Shown here in pieces: positions 46,670 through 55,910 of a DNA stretch of 64,000 nt (the first letter of the stretch is position 1; the number at the start of each line of letters is the position of its first letter). A program made the translations under genes and the position numbers. A model generated the notes under the pieces. It was given only the letters and a program-made list of their open reading frames with translations. It was not told the DNA's origin and ran no database searches. This stretch comes from Flexilinea flocculi (GTDB lineage: Bacteria; Chloroflexota; Anaerolineae; Anaerolineales; Anaerolineaceae): assembly GCF_001192795.1 (NCBI RefSeq), contig NZ_DF968181.1, forward strand, positions 1,850,974 through 1,914,973, in the 5' to 3' direction.

Positions 46670-47470
46670 TTATTGAAGATAAGACATAATAACCGAGAAA
46701 TCATTTTTTGCAGTCAAATCAATCGTCATCGGGCTAACTGAAACAATCGACTCATTACAAACCGCTTGAATATCTGAGTCATGTTCAATTAAATCGTTGT
46801 TGAAACAAGGGAACCAGTCAATATGCGCCGGCTGGTCAAACGAAACCCGGTTTACTTTTTTGCTCATTTCGCTGTTTCTGGATACGCGGGTTAATCGCCA
46901 TGGTGTTGCAGTTGTGGCAGTTCGAGGAACATCAATTTTCAGGATATCCACACCGTCCGGCAGTCCATTTTCAAGGATTTTCCAAGCAAATTTATGACCG
47001 AAATATGCAGCAGCACTGAAATCCACATTCTCTGAATAATTGAGATAACCAACCTCCGGTAATATTTCCAGTGAAATAGCCACAGATTTAATACCATAAC
47101 CGCCGGCTTCAATAGCTGCTCCAATAGTTCCGGAGCTGGTTACGATATTCCCCAAGTTTTCCCCATAATTAATCCCACTGACGATCAAATCCGGCGTCTT
47201 GGGCAGAATTTCATGAATTGCATGAAAAACAGACTGTGCGGGGGAACCGCTCACTGCAAATGCCCGAATATTCGATACGGATACTTTGTTTTCACGTTCC
47301 TGAATAATTCCCTCTGATTCGCGAAAATAGCAGCGGCCGGCACCTGAATATTGAATATTTGGAGCAACAATCCAAAGATCGCCTAAAAGTGCCAGTTTCT
47401 CTGCAATCGCCCACAATCCTGGCGAATCTATACCGTCATCATTCGTTAAAACAATTTGCGCATCGGTCAT
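46670..47470 (-). CDS. surE: 5'-nucleotidase SurE
   Basis: 266 residues. Metal-binding NDDGIDSPGL at the N-terminus, APNIQYSGAG, and SGINYGENLG are all conserved. Dephosphorylates nucleoside monophosphates and some short phosphates. The start at 47470 is preferred because GGAG lies 7 bases upstream; an ATG at 47482 overlaps that ribosome site. Single gene. Confidence 0.93.
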   Translation of the reverse strand: MTDAQIVLTNDDGIDSPGLWAIAEKLALLGDLWIVAPNIQYSGAGRCYFRESEGIIQERENKVSVSNIRAFAVSGSPAQSVFHAIHEILPKTPDLIVSGINYGENLGNIVTSSGTIGAAIEAGGYGIKSVAISLEILPEVGYLNYSENVDFSAAAYFGHKFAWKILENGLPDGVDILKIDVPRTATTATPWRLTRVSRNSEMSKKVNRVSFDQPAHIDWFPCFNNDLIEHDSDIQAVCNESIVSVSPMTIDLTAKNDFSVIMSYLQ

Positions 47471-47623
47471 GACAATCTCCATGTAATTGGCTACATTGAT
47501 TCTAATCGATTTTTACCCCTCTTTTTTGAAAATTAATAGATACTCTATACAACACAAACCATTCCCGTATTTCCCAAAGTACTGTGAATTTTCCGGTAAT
47601 TTGAAATATGATGAGATTCATTT

Positions 47624-47666
47624 TTGTTGGGATGTTTTTACGGTTGGTACAAAAACATCACAACAA
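47624..47666. repeat. Intergenic palindrome 11
   Basis: TTGTTG-G-GATGTTTTT (47624-47639) pairs with 47651-47666 except for one G/A mismatch, the same mismatch as in palindrome 1. Left flank GGTAATTTGAAATATGATGAG. In a divergent gap. Confidence 0.85.
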
Positions 47667-47824
47667 CAAGTTATTCCCGAGTAATTCGGAAAATTAGTCA
47701 AATTTTTGAATTACTGCAAATTCTTGATTGATCAAGAAAAGATTCTTATTTTCGCTTATAATTTTTATGAGCCTGTTTCGAAAGAATGGGTCCAGGTTAT
47801 AACGATTCAATAATCGGAGGATTT

Positions 47825-48682
47825 ATGTCATTTCATATTGTTACAGATTCTTGCTGCGACTTACCAGAATCCTTAACCGCTTCTTATACTGATTTTCACA
47901 TTGCGAATTTATCCTTCACAATTGATGGACAACCGGCGCCAAATTCTTTTCCCGCAAAAGAATTCTACAACCGTCTGCGAAATGGCAGTATGTCAAAAAC
48001 CAGTCAGGCAAATCCGGAAGTTTTTGTGGAGTTATACAAAAAAGCGCTGTCACAAAACAAAGATATTTTATATATCGGCTTTTCCAGCGCATTGTCCGGG
48101 ACGCTGGAAAGTGGTCGTCGAGCAAAAGAAATTCTTGGAAATACATATCCTGACTGCAGAATTATCACAATTGATTCATTGTCAGCTTCTATGGGTTTAG
48201 GTTACTTGGTAGACCAGGCTGTACGATTACGAGATTCTGGAAAGAGTCTGGAAGAAGTTGCAAATTGGCTTGAATCGAACAAGTTGAAATTGAATCATTG
48301 GTTTACTGTCGATGATTTGTTTTTTCTGCAGCGAGGCGGAAGAGTTTCTGCAGGAGCAGCCTGGTTTGGTAGTGTCCTTAATGTGAAACCTGTCATGAAT
48401 ATGGATGACCTTGGAAGATTGATTCCAAGAGAAAAAATCCTTGGCAGAAATAAAGCCATAAAAAGGCTGTTTGAAAAAATGAGAGATATGGCAGTTGATC
48501 CAGCGGATCAAAGAGTATTCATCAGCCATGGAGATTGTATCGAAGAAGTAGAAAAACTGATGGATATGATTCAACAAAATTTAAGGACAAAAGAATTTGT
48601 AGTGAATTATGTCGGTCCGGTCATTGGATCACACACTGGCCCAGGTGTCATTGCGTTGTATTTTATGGCAAATCATCGCTGA
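47825..48682 (+). CDS. DegV-family fatty-acid-binding protein (second of two)
   Basis: 285 residues. VTDSCCDLP, SMSKTSQANPEVF, GFSSALSGTLE and FLQRGGRVSAGAAWFGSVLNVKP are the family motifs. The start at 47825 has GGAGG about 5 bases upstream. The two DegV proteins in the window differ in sequence, which fits FakB-type proteins choosing different fatty acids. Single gene. Confidence 0.9.
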   Translation: MSFHIVTDSCCDLPESLTASYTDFHIANLSFTIDGQPAPNSFPAKEFYNRLRNGSMSKTSQANPEVFVELYKKALSQNKDILYIGFSSALSGTLESGRRAKEILGNTYPDCRIITIDSLSASMGLGYLVDQAVRLRDSGKSLEEVANWLESNKLKLNHWFTVDDLFFLQRGGRVSAGAAWFGSVLNVKPVMNMDDLGRLIPREKILGRNKAIKRLFEKMRDMAVDPADQRVFISHGDCIEEVEKLMDMIQQNLRTKEFVVNYVGPVIGSHTGPGVIALYFMANHR

Positions 48683-48716
48683 ATAGAGCACTGTGATACG
48701 AAAAATAAGAAGAATG

Positions 48717-48762
48717 GAGTATTGTTGTTGCGCTTGAAGCGCAACAACAATACTCTTTTTTT
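48717..48762. repeat. Intergenic palindrome 12, also a likely terminator
   Basis: GAGTATTGTTGTTGCGCTT (48717-48735) is mirrored exactly at 48737-48755 and followed by seven T, so it may end degV transcription. Left flank GATACGAAAAATAAGAAG, right flank CCAATTTCTAATTAC of the second subtype. In a convergent gap. Confidence 0.88.
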
Positions 48763-48823
48763 ATCTTTTCGCTAAATTTTTTTCCAATTTCTAATTACAG
48801 TGAATATCAATCAGCCTGTCATA

Positions 48824-48857
48824 AAAAGCCGCCCATTTTTTATGAGCGGTCTTTTTC
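48824..48857 (-). terminator. Terminator of alaS
   Basis: On the minus strand AAAGACCGCTCAT pairs with ATGGGCGGCTTT with three non-matching positions, followed by T. Confidence 0.7.
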
Positions 48858-48860
48858 CCC

Positions 48861-51599
48861 TTAGTTGATTTTTCCCTTCACATATGCTTCAGCAGCTTTC
48901 AGAGCTTCCGGAATCTTGTCTATCTCTTTTCCTCCGCCTTGAGCCATGGTGGGTCTTCCGCCACCTTTTCCACCAACAACCGAAGATGCACTGGAAACAA
49001 TATCACCCGCTTTTATTCCCCGTTTGATCACGGATTCTTTCACTGTGGCAATTAATACAACCTTCTCATCAGAAATCGTACTAAAAATAGCTACCGCATT
49101 TTCATTCTCGTCCCGGAACTTGTCAGCCATCATCCGGAGCGTATCTGGATTTACATCCGGTATATGAATTCCCAGGAAATTGATATCTTGTATTTTCTGA
49201 ACTTGATTCATTTTCTCAGAAAAATCTTTTAATGCAATTTCATTACGAAGATCCGTAATTTCTTTTTGCGCTTTATGATTCTGATCCTGAAGTTCATCCA
49301 CCCGATCTAACACACCATCCATCGGTACATTGAGAATTGCAGACATTTCGCGTAATTCGGATATCTTCTTTCGCGATAGAACATTTGCAACCGTTCCGGA
49401 TACCGCTTCAATTCTGCGGATACCAGTTGCTACGCTGCTTTCGCTCAAAATCATAAACAATCCGATCTCACTGGTATTTGAAACATGAGTACCGCCACAA
49501 AGCTCGGCAGAGATAACATCATCTTGATCCAATCCGATCCGCACAACCCGAACTTCATTGCCATATTTTTCATTAAATAATGCCGTCACACCTTCTTGAA
49601 TCGCATCATCCAGATTTTCAATCTGAGTAGTAACTGGAATTGCATCCAATATCTTCTGATTGACAATATCTTCGATTTCGGCGATTTGTTCTGATGTCAG
49701 AGCCTGATTACTGTTGAAATCAAAACGCAGACGGTCTGGAGCAACCAGTGAACCGGCTTGTCTGGCCTGGTTTCCAATCACCTGATGTAAAGCAGCATGC
49801 AACAGATGGGTAGCCGTGTGATTACGCATGATATCATGCCGCCGATTTCCGTCAACAGCAACCATGACCTCACTGCCAGTTTTTGCATTTCCTTTTAGAA
49901 CTCTACCTTGATGGATGATTAGACCGGCACACGGACGTCGAATACTGGTCACTTCAAACAGAAAATCACTTCCAATTCCTTGAATTGTTCCCGTATCACT
50001 AACCTGTCCGCCCATTTCCAGATAAAAATTTGTAGAGTCAGTTATCACTTCAGCTTCATCACCTTCATTGATTTCGGAAACATTTTCTTTATCATGGATC
50101 AATAATATTAATTTCGATGGTATCGGGTGATGATCGTACGGGTTATATCGGACACCGTCTGAAGTGAGCAAACCTTGATCTTTCAAATGATCCAAATACA
50201 TGGCATAAATATCAGCATCCTCTCCGCCCATCTGACCCATGGCTTTTCCGCCGCCTGAAACAATTCGATGTGTTTCAGCAGCTTTTTGGAATCCATTACG
50301 ATCGACATCAAATCCATATTCGCGAACGATGTCAAAGGTAATCTCAAGCGGCAGGCCGTGAGTTGAATAAAGGTCGAAGCAAGTCTCCCCATCGACAATC
50401 GTTTGACGATTCTCTTTCATCAGAGTGATAATTTCATTCAACTGAGCGATTCCGTTATCCAGTGTTTTGTTAAATCGGTTTTCTTCCCAGGAAATCGCAT
50501 TGAGGATCGATGACCTCATTTGTGCAAGTTCAGGATATGCATCTTTGTAACTTTCAATCACACTTTCTGCGACTTTATCCATGAATGGTTTTTTGATCCC
50601 GATTTGCTGACCAAATCGCACAGCTCTTCGTATGATCATGCGGCAAACATAATTCCTCCCGATATTCCCAGGAACTACTCCGTCAGCAATTAGAAAGGAC
50701 GCTGCTCTTGCATGGTCGGCAATAACGCGATACGGAGTAAAATTTTGATGCATTTGTTCCAAATTCGTTCCGGCAATTTGTCGAATGGTCGACATCATTT
50801 TCGAAAACAGATCGGTTTTATAGTTGGAATCAGTCTTCTGCAACACCGAAACGATTCGTTCAAAACCCATTCCGGTATCAACAAATTGTTGTGACAAAGG
50901 AACCAGCGTTTCTGCATTTAGGCGATTGTATTGAATAAAGACAAGATTCCACAATTCCATATAACGGCTGCAGTCGCCATTTACGCGACAGATATGACCT
51001 GGTACGTTTTTTTTGTTGCATCTTTCGGGACCTAAATCGATATGGATTTCACTACACGGACCACAAGGGCCAGTATCAGCCATTTCCCAAAAATTCTCTT
51101 TACGTCCAAAAAACAACACATGTTCCGGATTGATTCCGGGTTGTTTTTTCCAAATCTCATAAGCTTCGGAATCCGGTTGAATTTCTCCTCGATCATCCTG
51201 AAAACAAGTTGTCCAAAGCTTGTCCTTATCCAGTTTCCAAACTTCTGTCAACAGCTCCCATGCCCAGGAAATTGCCTCTTCCTTGTAATAATCCCCAAAT
51301 GACCAGTTACCGAGCATTTCAAAAAAAGTATGATGGCTGTCATCTCTACCGACATCATCCAGATCATTATGCTTTCCGGCAACGCGCATACATTTTTGAC
51401 TGTCGCAAGCACGTGTATAAGAACGTTTATCAGTTCCAAGAAAAATATCTTTAAATTGAACCATGCCCGCATTCGTGAATAACAGTGTTTTATCACCGGC
51501 AGGAACCAAAGATGCGGAACGCACGGCTGTATGTCCTTTATTAACAAAAAAATCAATAAATTGTTGCCGTATTTGATTTCCGCTCATTTCTTTTTGCAT
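48861..51599 (-). CDS. alaS: Alanyl-tRNA synthetase
   Basis: 912 residues. The N-terminal class II core (HTAVRSASLVPAGDKTLLFTNAGMVQFKD, split here by name, residues 18-50) is complete. The editing domain has its zinc-binding HTATHLLHAAL and CGGTHVSNTSEIG. The C-terminal C-Ala domain ends in GGGRPTMAQGGG. GGGGAG stands 8 bases before the ATG. It charges both tRNA-Ala genes found at 6057-6246. Single gene. Confidence 0.97.
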   Translation of the reverse strand: MQKEMSGNQIRQQFIDFFVNKGHTAVRSASLVPAGDKTLLFTNAGMVQFKDIFLGTDKRSYTRACDSQKCMRVAGKHNDLDDVGRDDSHHTFFEMLGNWSFGDYYKEEAISWAWELLTEVWKLDKDKLWTTCFQDDRGEIQPDSEAYEIWKKQPGINPEHVLFFGRKENFWEMADTGPCGPCSEIHIDLGPERCNKKNVPGHICRVNGDCSRYMELWNLVFIQYNRLNAETLVPLSQQFVDTGMGFERIVSVLQKTDSNYKTDLFSKMMSTIRQIAGTNLEQMHQNFTPYRVIADHARAASFLIADGVVPGNIGRNYVCRMIIRRAVRFGQQIGIKKPFMDKVAESVIESYKDAYPELAQMRSSILNAISWEENRFNKTLDNGIAQLNEIITLMKENRQTIVDGETCFDLYSTHGLPLEITFDIVREYGFDVDRNGFQKAAETHRIVSGGGKAMGQMGGEDADIYAMYLDHLKDQGLLTSDGVRYNPYDHHPIPSKLILLIHDKENVSEINEGDEAEVITDSTNFYLEMGGQVSDTGTIQGIGSDFLFEVTSIRRPCAGLIIHQGRVLKGNAKTGSEVMVAVDGNRRHDIMRNHTATHLLHAALHQVIGNQARQAGSLVAPDRLRFDFNSNQALTSEQIAEIEDIVNQKILDAIPVTTQIENLDDAIQEGVTALFNEKYGNEVRVVRIGLDQDDVISAELCGGTHVSNTSEIGLFMILSESSVATGIRRIEAVSGTVANVLSRKKISELREMSAILNVPMDGVLDRVDELQDQNHKAQKEITDLRNEIALKDFSEKMNQVQKIQDINFLGIHIPDVNPDTLRMMADKFRDENENAVAIFSTISDEKVVLIATVKESVIKRGIKAGDIVSSASSVVGGKGGGRPTMAQGGGKEIDKIPEALKAAEAYVKGKIN

Positions 51600-51816
51600 A
51601 GCGATCGCTCCCCTTTGAGAATTATCTATTTAATTTATTTGCCATAGAATTATAAACGGAAATATAAACCGCAACAGTCAATTTTCATTAATTTGAAAAA
51701 CAGACTTACTTTTCAAATCGATCGCAAAAAAAAACAGAATATCCAAAGAATCCTTCTTCTTTTTCAAATTCTTATAATGAAAGTAATCAGTTCAAAATAT
51801 GGGGGTGTTCTTTATA

Positions 51817-51859
51817 GTTATGATGTTTTTGCGCTTCGTGGAAAACAATAAGAATAACG
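51817..51859. repeat. Decayed intergenic palindrome
   Basis: GTTATGATGTTTTTGCGCTTCG carries the family core, but its partner arm (AAAACAATAAGAATAAC) now pairs only with gaps. Left flank AGTTCAAAATATGGGGG, right flank GAAATCTTTTCATTTTTCGAATGGC. The remainder of 51600-51972 shows nothing else. Confidence 0.5.
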
Positions 51860-51972
51860 AAGAAATCTTTTCATTTTTCGAATGGCAGTAAAAACATTAG
51901 AAATGTGGTTAAATTAGATTGTTCCGGACAATTCTGACGGATCATTACATATTATTCAGAGAAACAAAAAAA

Positions 51973-52569
51973 ATGCCGCGTCTGTTTATTGCAGTTCCAA
52001 TTTCTAAAACAAGTAAAGAGATCATCGTCAAAAATGTTCTTCAAAATCCGGTTGTCAAAATGCCGGATATTCGCTGGATTTCGGAAAACAATCTTCATAT
52101 TACACTGAAATTTTTAGGTGAAGTGCCAATTCGTAAAGTTCAATTATTGAAAGAAATTGTTCAAAAATCCGGCCTAAGCCATGATTCTTTTAAAATTCAA
52201 TTGAAAGATTCAGGCGTTTTCCCCAACAAAAGAACACCGCGTGTATTATGGATCGGAATTCAACCTCCCGATGCACTTTGTAGACTACAGAATGATCTTG
52301 AAAAGTTGGCTTTTGATCAAGGCTTTGAAAAAGAAAACCGTCCGTTTCAACCGCATCTAACCCTTGGAAGATTATCTGATAATGGTCATGAAATTGCAAT
52401 CGAATCACTGGATACTGTGATTCAAACGGTAAAAGAGATTCATTTTCCTCCATTTGTTGTAGATCAAATTCAACTAATTGAGAGCACATTAACTCCGCAA
52501 GGTCCGCTTTATCATACAATCTATAGTCAAAATCTTAAAAATATGTTAATATCAGTTCAAAATAACTAA
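51973..52569 (+). CDS. thpR: RNA 2',3'-cyclic phosphodiesterase (2H/LigT family)
   Basis: 198 residues. Two catalytic HxT motifs are present: HITLKFLG and HLTLGRL, about 85 residues apart. Known members open 2',3'-cyclic RNA ends. The start at 51973 (MPRLFIAVPI) fits the family; the frame upstream opens only on TTG. Followed 22 bases later by rsfS. Confidence 0.92.
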   Translation: MPRLFIAVPISKTSKEIIVKNVLQNPVVKMPDIRWISENNLHITLKFLGEVPIRKVQLLKEIVQKSGLSHDSFKIQLKDSGVFPNKRTPRVLWIGIQPPDALCRLQNDLEKLAFDQGFEKENRPFQPHLTLGRLSDNGHEIAIESLDTVIQTVKEIHFPPFVVDQIQLIESTLTPQGPLYHTIYSQNLKNMLISVQNN

Positions 52570-52591
52570 TACTTTAAATCAGGAGAATACT

Positions 52592-52936
52592 CTGGATACG
52601 ATTACAATTGCCCGAAAAATTGTTGATATTTTAGAAGAACATAAAGCTGAGGATATCATCTTGATGGATGTAAGTCAGCAAGTTTCATTTACGGATTATT
52701 TTGTGATTTGCTCAGGTACCAGCAGCCGCATGCTGCAAAGTCTTTCCGAAGCAGTATCAGAGAAGATTCGTGAAGAATATCATCAGCATTGCAGCATACA
52801 AGGCGCAGACAGCGCAGGATGGGTGTTATTAGACTTTGGCGATATTGTCGTCCACATTTTTTCTCCGGATCGCAGAGACTATTACCAGTTGGAAGATTTG
52901 TGGAAAGAAGCCAAAACCTTAATAAAAGTTCATTAA
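52592..52936 (+). CDS. rsfS: Ribosomal silencing factor, apparently starting at CTG
   Basis: 114 residues. RsfS binds ribosomal protein uL14 and blocks subunit joining in starvation. The conserved core FTDYFVICSGTSSRMLQSLSEAV and DFGDIVVHIFSPDRRDYYQLEDLW are present. The family's N-terminal helix (ARKIVDILEEHKAEDIILMDVS) is encoded before the first ATG at 52661. The only start fitting both that helix and the ribosome site AGGAG (52581-52585) is a CTG at 52592, 6 bases downstream. The family call is certain; the CTG start is an inference. Confidence 0.88.
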   Translation: MDTITIARKIVDILEEHKAEDIILMDVSQQVSFTDYFVICSGTSSRMLQSLSEAVSEKIREEYHQHCSIQGADSAGWVLLDFGDIVVHIFSPDRRDYYQLEDLWKEAKTLIKVH

Positions 52937-52964
52937 CAATAACCATCTTCGGGAAGATTTATTT

Positions 52965-53009
52965 GTAGTAATGTATTTTTTGCTCTCTGTGTAAAAAATA
53001 CATTACTAC
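52965..53009. repeat. Intergenic palindrome 13
   Basis: A perfect 17-bp stem GTAGTAATGTATTTTTT (52965-52981) with 52993-53009, loop 11 bases. Right flank GCTAATTTCGAATTACC. Between rsfS and the Rrf2 gene. Confidence 0.9.
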
Positions 53010-53088
53010 TATTTTTCGCTCTGTTTTCAAAAAGTTATCGCTAATTTCGAATTACCAAACTATCATAAACTAACTTGATCTTAATAAG

Positions 53089-53116
53089 TTAACATATAAT
53101 TCGTGTATAATGTTAA
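53089..53116. promoter_or_regulatory. Candidate operator dyad of the Rrf2 gene
   Basis: TTAACAT (53089-53095) and ATGTTAA (53110-53116) form a perfect 7-bp inverted repeat spaced by 14 bases, roughly the geometry of Rrf2-family operators. It overlaps two TATAAT boxes (53095-53100 and 53106-53111), so binding would block transcription. Autoregulation is inferred. Confidence 0.5.
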
Positions 53117-53195
53117 TATAAATAGTGATTAGTATTCTTCATTATCGGAAATCAATCAGCAGATATTGCTGAGAAAAGTGTTTATGAGGTGAACT

Positions 53196-53591
53196 ATGTT
53201 GAAGGTTAGCAGAAGACTTAATTACGGATTGCAGCTTATGATAGCGCTGGCATCCGATAAAGAAAACTCTTCAAAATCCACCGCTGCAATTTCTGAGCAG
53301 CTTGCTATACCGCTGCCATTCCTGCATCAGATAGCTCATACTTTACAGCAAAACGGCTTAATAAAAGCGACACCTGGTCCAAAAGGCGGCTTGAAGCTGG
53401 GCTCAAAAGGAATGGGAATAAGCATTTATGATATTTTCAATGCATTAGAAGGACAATTTTCTGTTCCAACATCTGAAAGTACTGAACCGATTGAAGAAAA
53501 TGACATCGCTTTGGACGTTTGGAATGCTGTGGGAAACAGGATACAGGAAGCATTAAAAGATTATAAACTGTCAGATCTCTTGAAAAAGTAA
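53196..53591 (+). CDS. Rrf2-family transcriptional regulator without cluster Cys
   Basis: 131 residues. N-terminal winged helix: RRLNYGLQLMIALA, ISEQLAIPLPFLHQIAHTLQQNGLI and the wing GPKGGLKLG. The three Cys that hold an Fe-S cluster in IscR/NsrR are absent, the region reading SVPTSESTEPIEENDI. So it senses something other than an Fe-S cluster, or acts through redox-independent means. GAGGTG precedes the ATG. Single gene with its own terminator and a dyad in its promoter. Confidence 0.9.
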   Translation: MLKVSRRLNYGLQLMIALASDKENSSKSTAAISEQLAIPLPFLHQIAHTLQQNGLIKATPGPKGGLKLGSKGMGISIYDIFNALEGQFSVPTSESTEPIEENDIALDVWNAVGNRIQEALKDYKLSDLLKK

Positions 53592-53625
53592 ATTCTGCCT
53601 TGTCCGGAAACAATACCTTGAATAA

Positions 53626-53657
53626 AAAAAAGACGGTTTTTTCCAGCCGTCTTTTTT
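53626..53657 (+). terminator. Terminator of the Rrf2 gene
   Basis: AAAAAAGACGG pairs with CCGTCTTTTTT (11 bp); loop of 10 bases. Confidence 0.9.
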
Positions 53658-54118
53658 CATTAATACAATAAGATTGCTTCATCGGAGGTTTATACCATCA
53701 TCGTAATGATCGATTGCCAAGTGAGCCCTAAAGTCGCGAAACTTTTCATTGAGAGCCGCATAGTGGCATAGTTTTTCATTGCAACGAATTGTTATCAAAT
53801 ATTTATCAATTCGAAATGTGGAAAGAATTTCTGCCAGATATGATGATAACTGGAAAAAACCGAGTGCTTGTCTTATAATAAATCTGCTTTAAAGGATAAA
53901 GAACCCGTGAAATCAATCAAAAAGCTATTATCAATAACCAGCAACTCGAAATTCTGAAGATCGATCGAATTATTGATAAAAGCCCTTGTTTTGAAAGGTT
54001 ATTCACCAACTGAAAAAGCTGATAAATATAAAAAAAGGTTCTCTTTGTTAATGTACTATGACGGGAAGTGAACACAAAAAATTTTTTTATAACCTAAATT
54101 GCCCAAAAGGATTATTCT
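53658..54118. other. Spacer before glnS
   Basis: About 460 bases with no credible gene. TATCAATTCGAAATGTGG near 53808 resembles a left repeat flank, but no palindrome with a long stem follows. No promoter pair was convincing. Confidence 0.45.
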
Positions 54119-55801
54119 ATGAATCAAGATGAAGATAAATCGATTGATTTTATACGCGAAGCGATTAATGAAGATTTGAAATCCGGCCGTTTTACAAATA
54201 TTCATACGCGATTTCCGCCTGAACCAAATGGCTATCTACATATAGGACATGCCAAAGCGCTTACAATCAGTTTTGGAATTGCAGAAGAATATGGCGGAAA
54301 GTGTAATTTGCGCTTTGATGACACCAATCCAACTAAAGAAAATATCGAATTTGTAAATTCTATCAAAGAAGACATCCATTGGTTGGGCTTCGATTGGGAA
54401 GATCGTGAGTTTTTTGCATCCTCCTACTTTGACAAACTGTACGAGTGGGCGATCCGTTTGGTTAAAAAAGGGAAAGCCTACGTTGATGATCAATCTCAGG
54501 AAGATGTCAAAGAAAATCGCGGTACATTAACTGAACCAGGGAAAGAATCCCCTTTTCGCAATCGCAGCGTTGAAGAAAATCTTGATTTACTGAATCGTAT
54601 GAAAAATGGGGAATTTCCGGATGGGTCACGTGTTTTACGCGCAAAAATTGACATGGCAAGTCCTAACATGAATATGCGGGATCCAGTCATGTATCGTATT
54701 ATCCATGAACCATCCCATCATCGCACCGGAAATAAATGGTGTATCTATCCGATGTATGACTGGGCTCACGGTCAAAATGACTCCATGGAAGGAATTACAC
54801 ATTCTCTCTGTGACCTCGCTTACGAAAACCACCGGCCGTTATATGAATGGTTCCTGGATGAATTAGGGGAATATAAACCGCGGCAAATTGAATTTGCACG
54901 TCTTAATTTAAGTTATACGGTTCTCAGCAAGCGGAAATTGCTCAGGCTTGTCAAAGAAGGAATCGTAAAAGGATGGGATGATCCCCGTATGCCGACTTTA
55001 TGCGGTTTACGAAGGCGTGGTTATACACCGGAAGCAATCAAAGATTTCATAAAACGGGTAGGTATCGCGAAAAACTTCAGCATTATCGATATCGCATTAT
55101 TGGAATCTGCTATCAGGGATGATCTTAATCAGCATTCCCTTCGACGGATGGCAGTACTGAAACCGCTTAAAGTCATCATCGATAATTACCCAGATCAACA
55201 GGTTGAAGAGCTGGATGCAGAAAATAATCCGGGAGATCCGGAAGCCGGCACAAGGAAAATTCCATTTTCCAAAGTGATTTATATCGATCAGGATGATTTC
55301 CGGGAAACTCCTCCGCCAAAATATTATCGATTGTTCCCTGGAAATGAAGTTCGATTACGTTATGCGTATTACATCAAATGCACTGATATTGTGAAAAACA
55401 GTAACGGAGAAGTCATTGAAGTCCACTGCACTTATGATCCTGATTCATATGGCGGTAAATCCAATGATGGAAGGAAAGTAAAAGCGACGATTCATTGGCT
55501 TTCAGAAGCGTATGCCAAAAAAGCTGAATTCAGACTTTATGATCGGCTGTTCCTGGAGGAAAATCCGGAAGATGGCGAAGATGGATTCCTGAGCTGTATT
55601 AATCCGGATTCTCTGACCATCCTGAACGGTTATGTTGAACCGTGTCTCGCTATGGTAAATTCGGGTGAAAAATTTCAATTTGAAAGAGTTGGTTTCTTCG
55701 CTGCTGATCCGGACACAACAGCAGAATTGCCAGTCTTCAATCGAACCGTTTCACTCCGAGATACATGGAGCAAAATCGAAAAATTGCATCAGAATCAATA
55801 G
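54119..55801 (+). CDS. glnS: Glutaminyl-tRNA synthetase
   Basis: 560 residues. The class I signature [16 protein letters not shown], the Gln/Glu-specific LRFDDTNP, and the KMSKS variant VLSKRKL are present, followed by the beta-barrel anticodon domains typical of GlnRS. It charges tRNA-Gln directly. A GluRS gene lies at 60438. Single gene. Confidence 0.97.
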   Translation: MNQDEDKSIDFIREAINEDLKSGRFTNIHTRFPPEPNGYLHIGHAKALTISFGIAEEYGGKCNLRFDDTNPTKENIEFVNSIKEDIHWLGFDWEDREFFASSYFDKLYEWAIRLVKKGKAYVDDQSQEDVKENRGTLTEPGKESPFRNRSVEENLDLLNRMKNGEFPDGSRVLRAKIDMASPNMNMRDPVMYRIIHEPSHHRTGNKWCIYPMYDWAHGQNDSMEGITHSLCDLAYENHRPLYEWFLDELGEYKPRQIEFARLNLSYTVLSKRKLLRLVKEGIVKGWDDPRMPTLCGLRRRGYTPEAIKDFIKRVGIAKNFSIIDIALLESAIRDDLNQHSLRRMAVLKPLKVIIDNYPDQQVEELDAENNPGDPEAGTRKIPFSKVIYIDQDDFRETPPPKYYRLFPGNEVRLRYAYYIKCTDIVKNSNGEVIEVHCTYDPDSYGGKSNDGRKVKATIHWLSEAYAKKAEFRLYDRLFLEENPEDGEDGFLSCINPDSLTILNGYVEPCLAMVNSGEKFQFERVGFFAADPDTTAELPVFNRTVSLRDTWSKIEKLHQNQ

Positions 55802-55814
55802 AAAAATATCACAT

Positions 55815-55853
55815 AAAAAAAGCCATCCCATGATAAACGGATGGCTTTTTTTT
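55815..55853. terminator. Terminator between glnS and the lipoprotein gene
   Basis: AAAAAAAGCCATCC pairs with GGATGGCTTTTTTT (14 bp), T-run at the right and A-run at the left, so it serves both converging genes. Confidence 0.9.
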
Positions 55854-55910
55854 ATCTATTTAGAATGAAATCAGCAATTCGTTCTGTCCAGATATTCGGT
55901 GTTCAAACGG

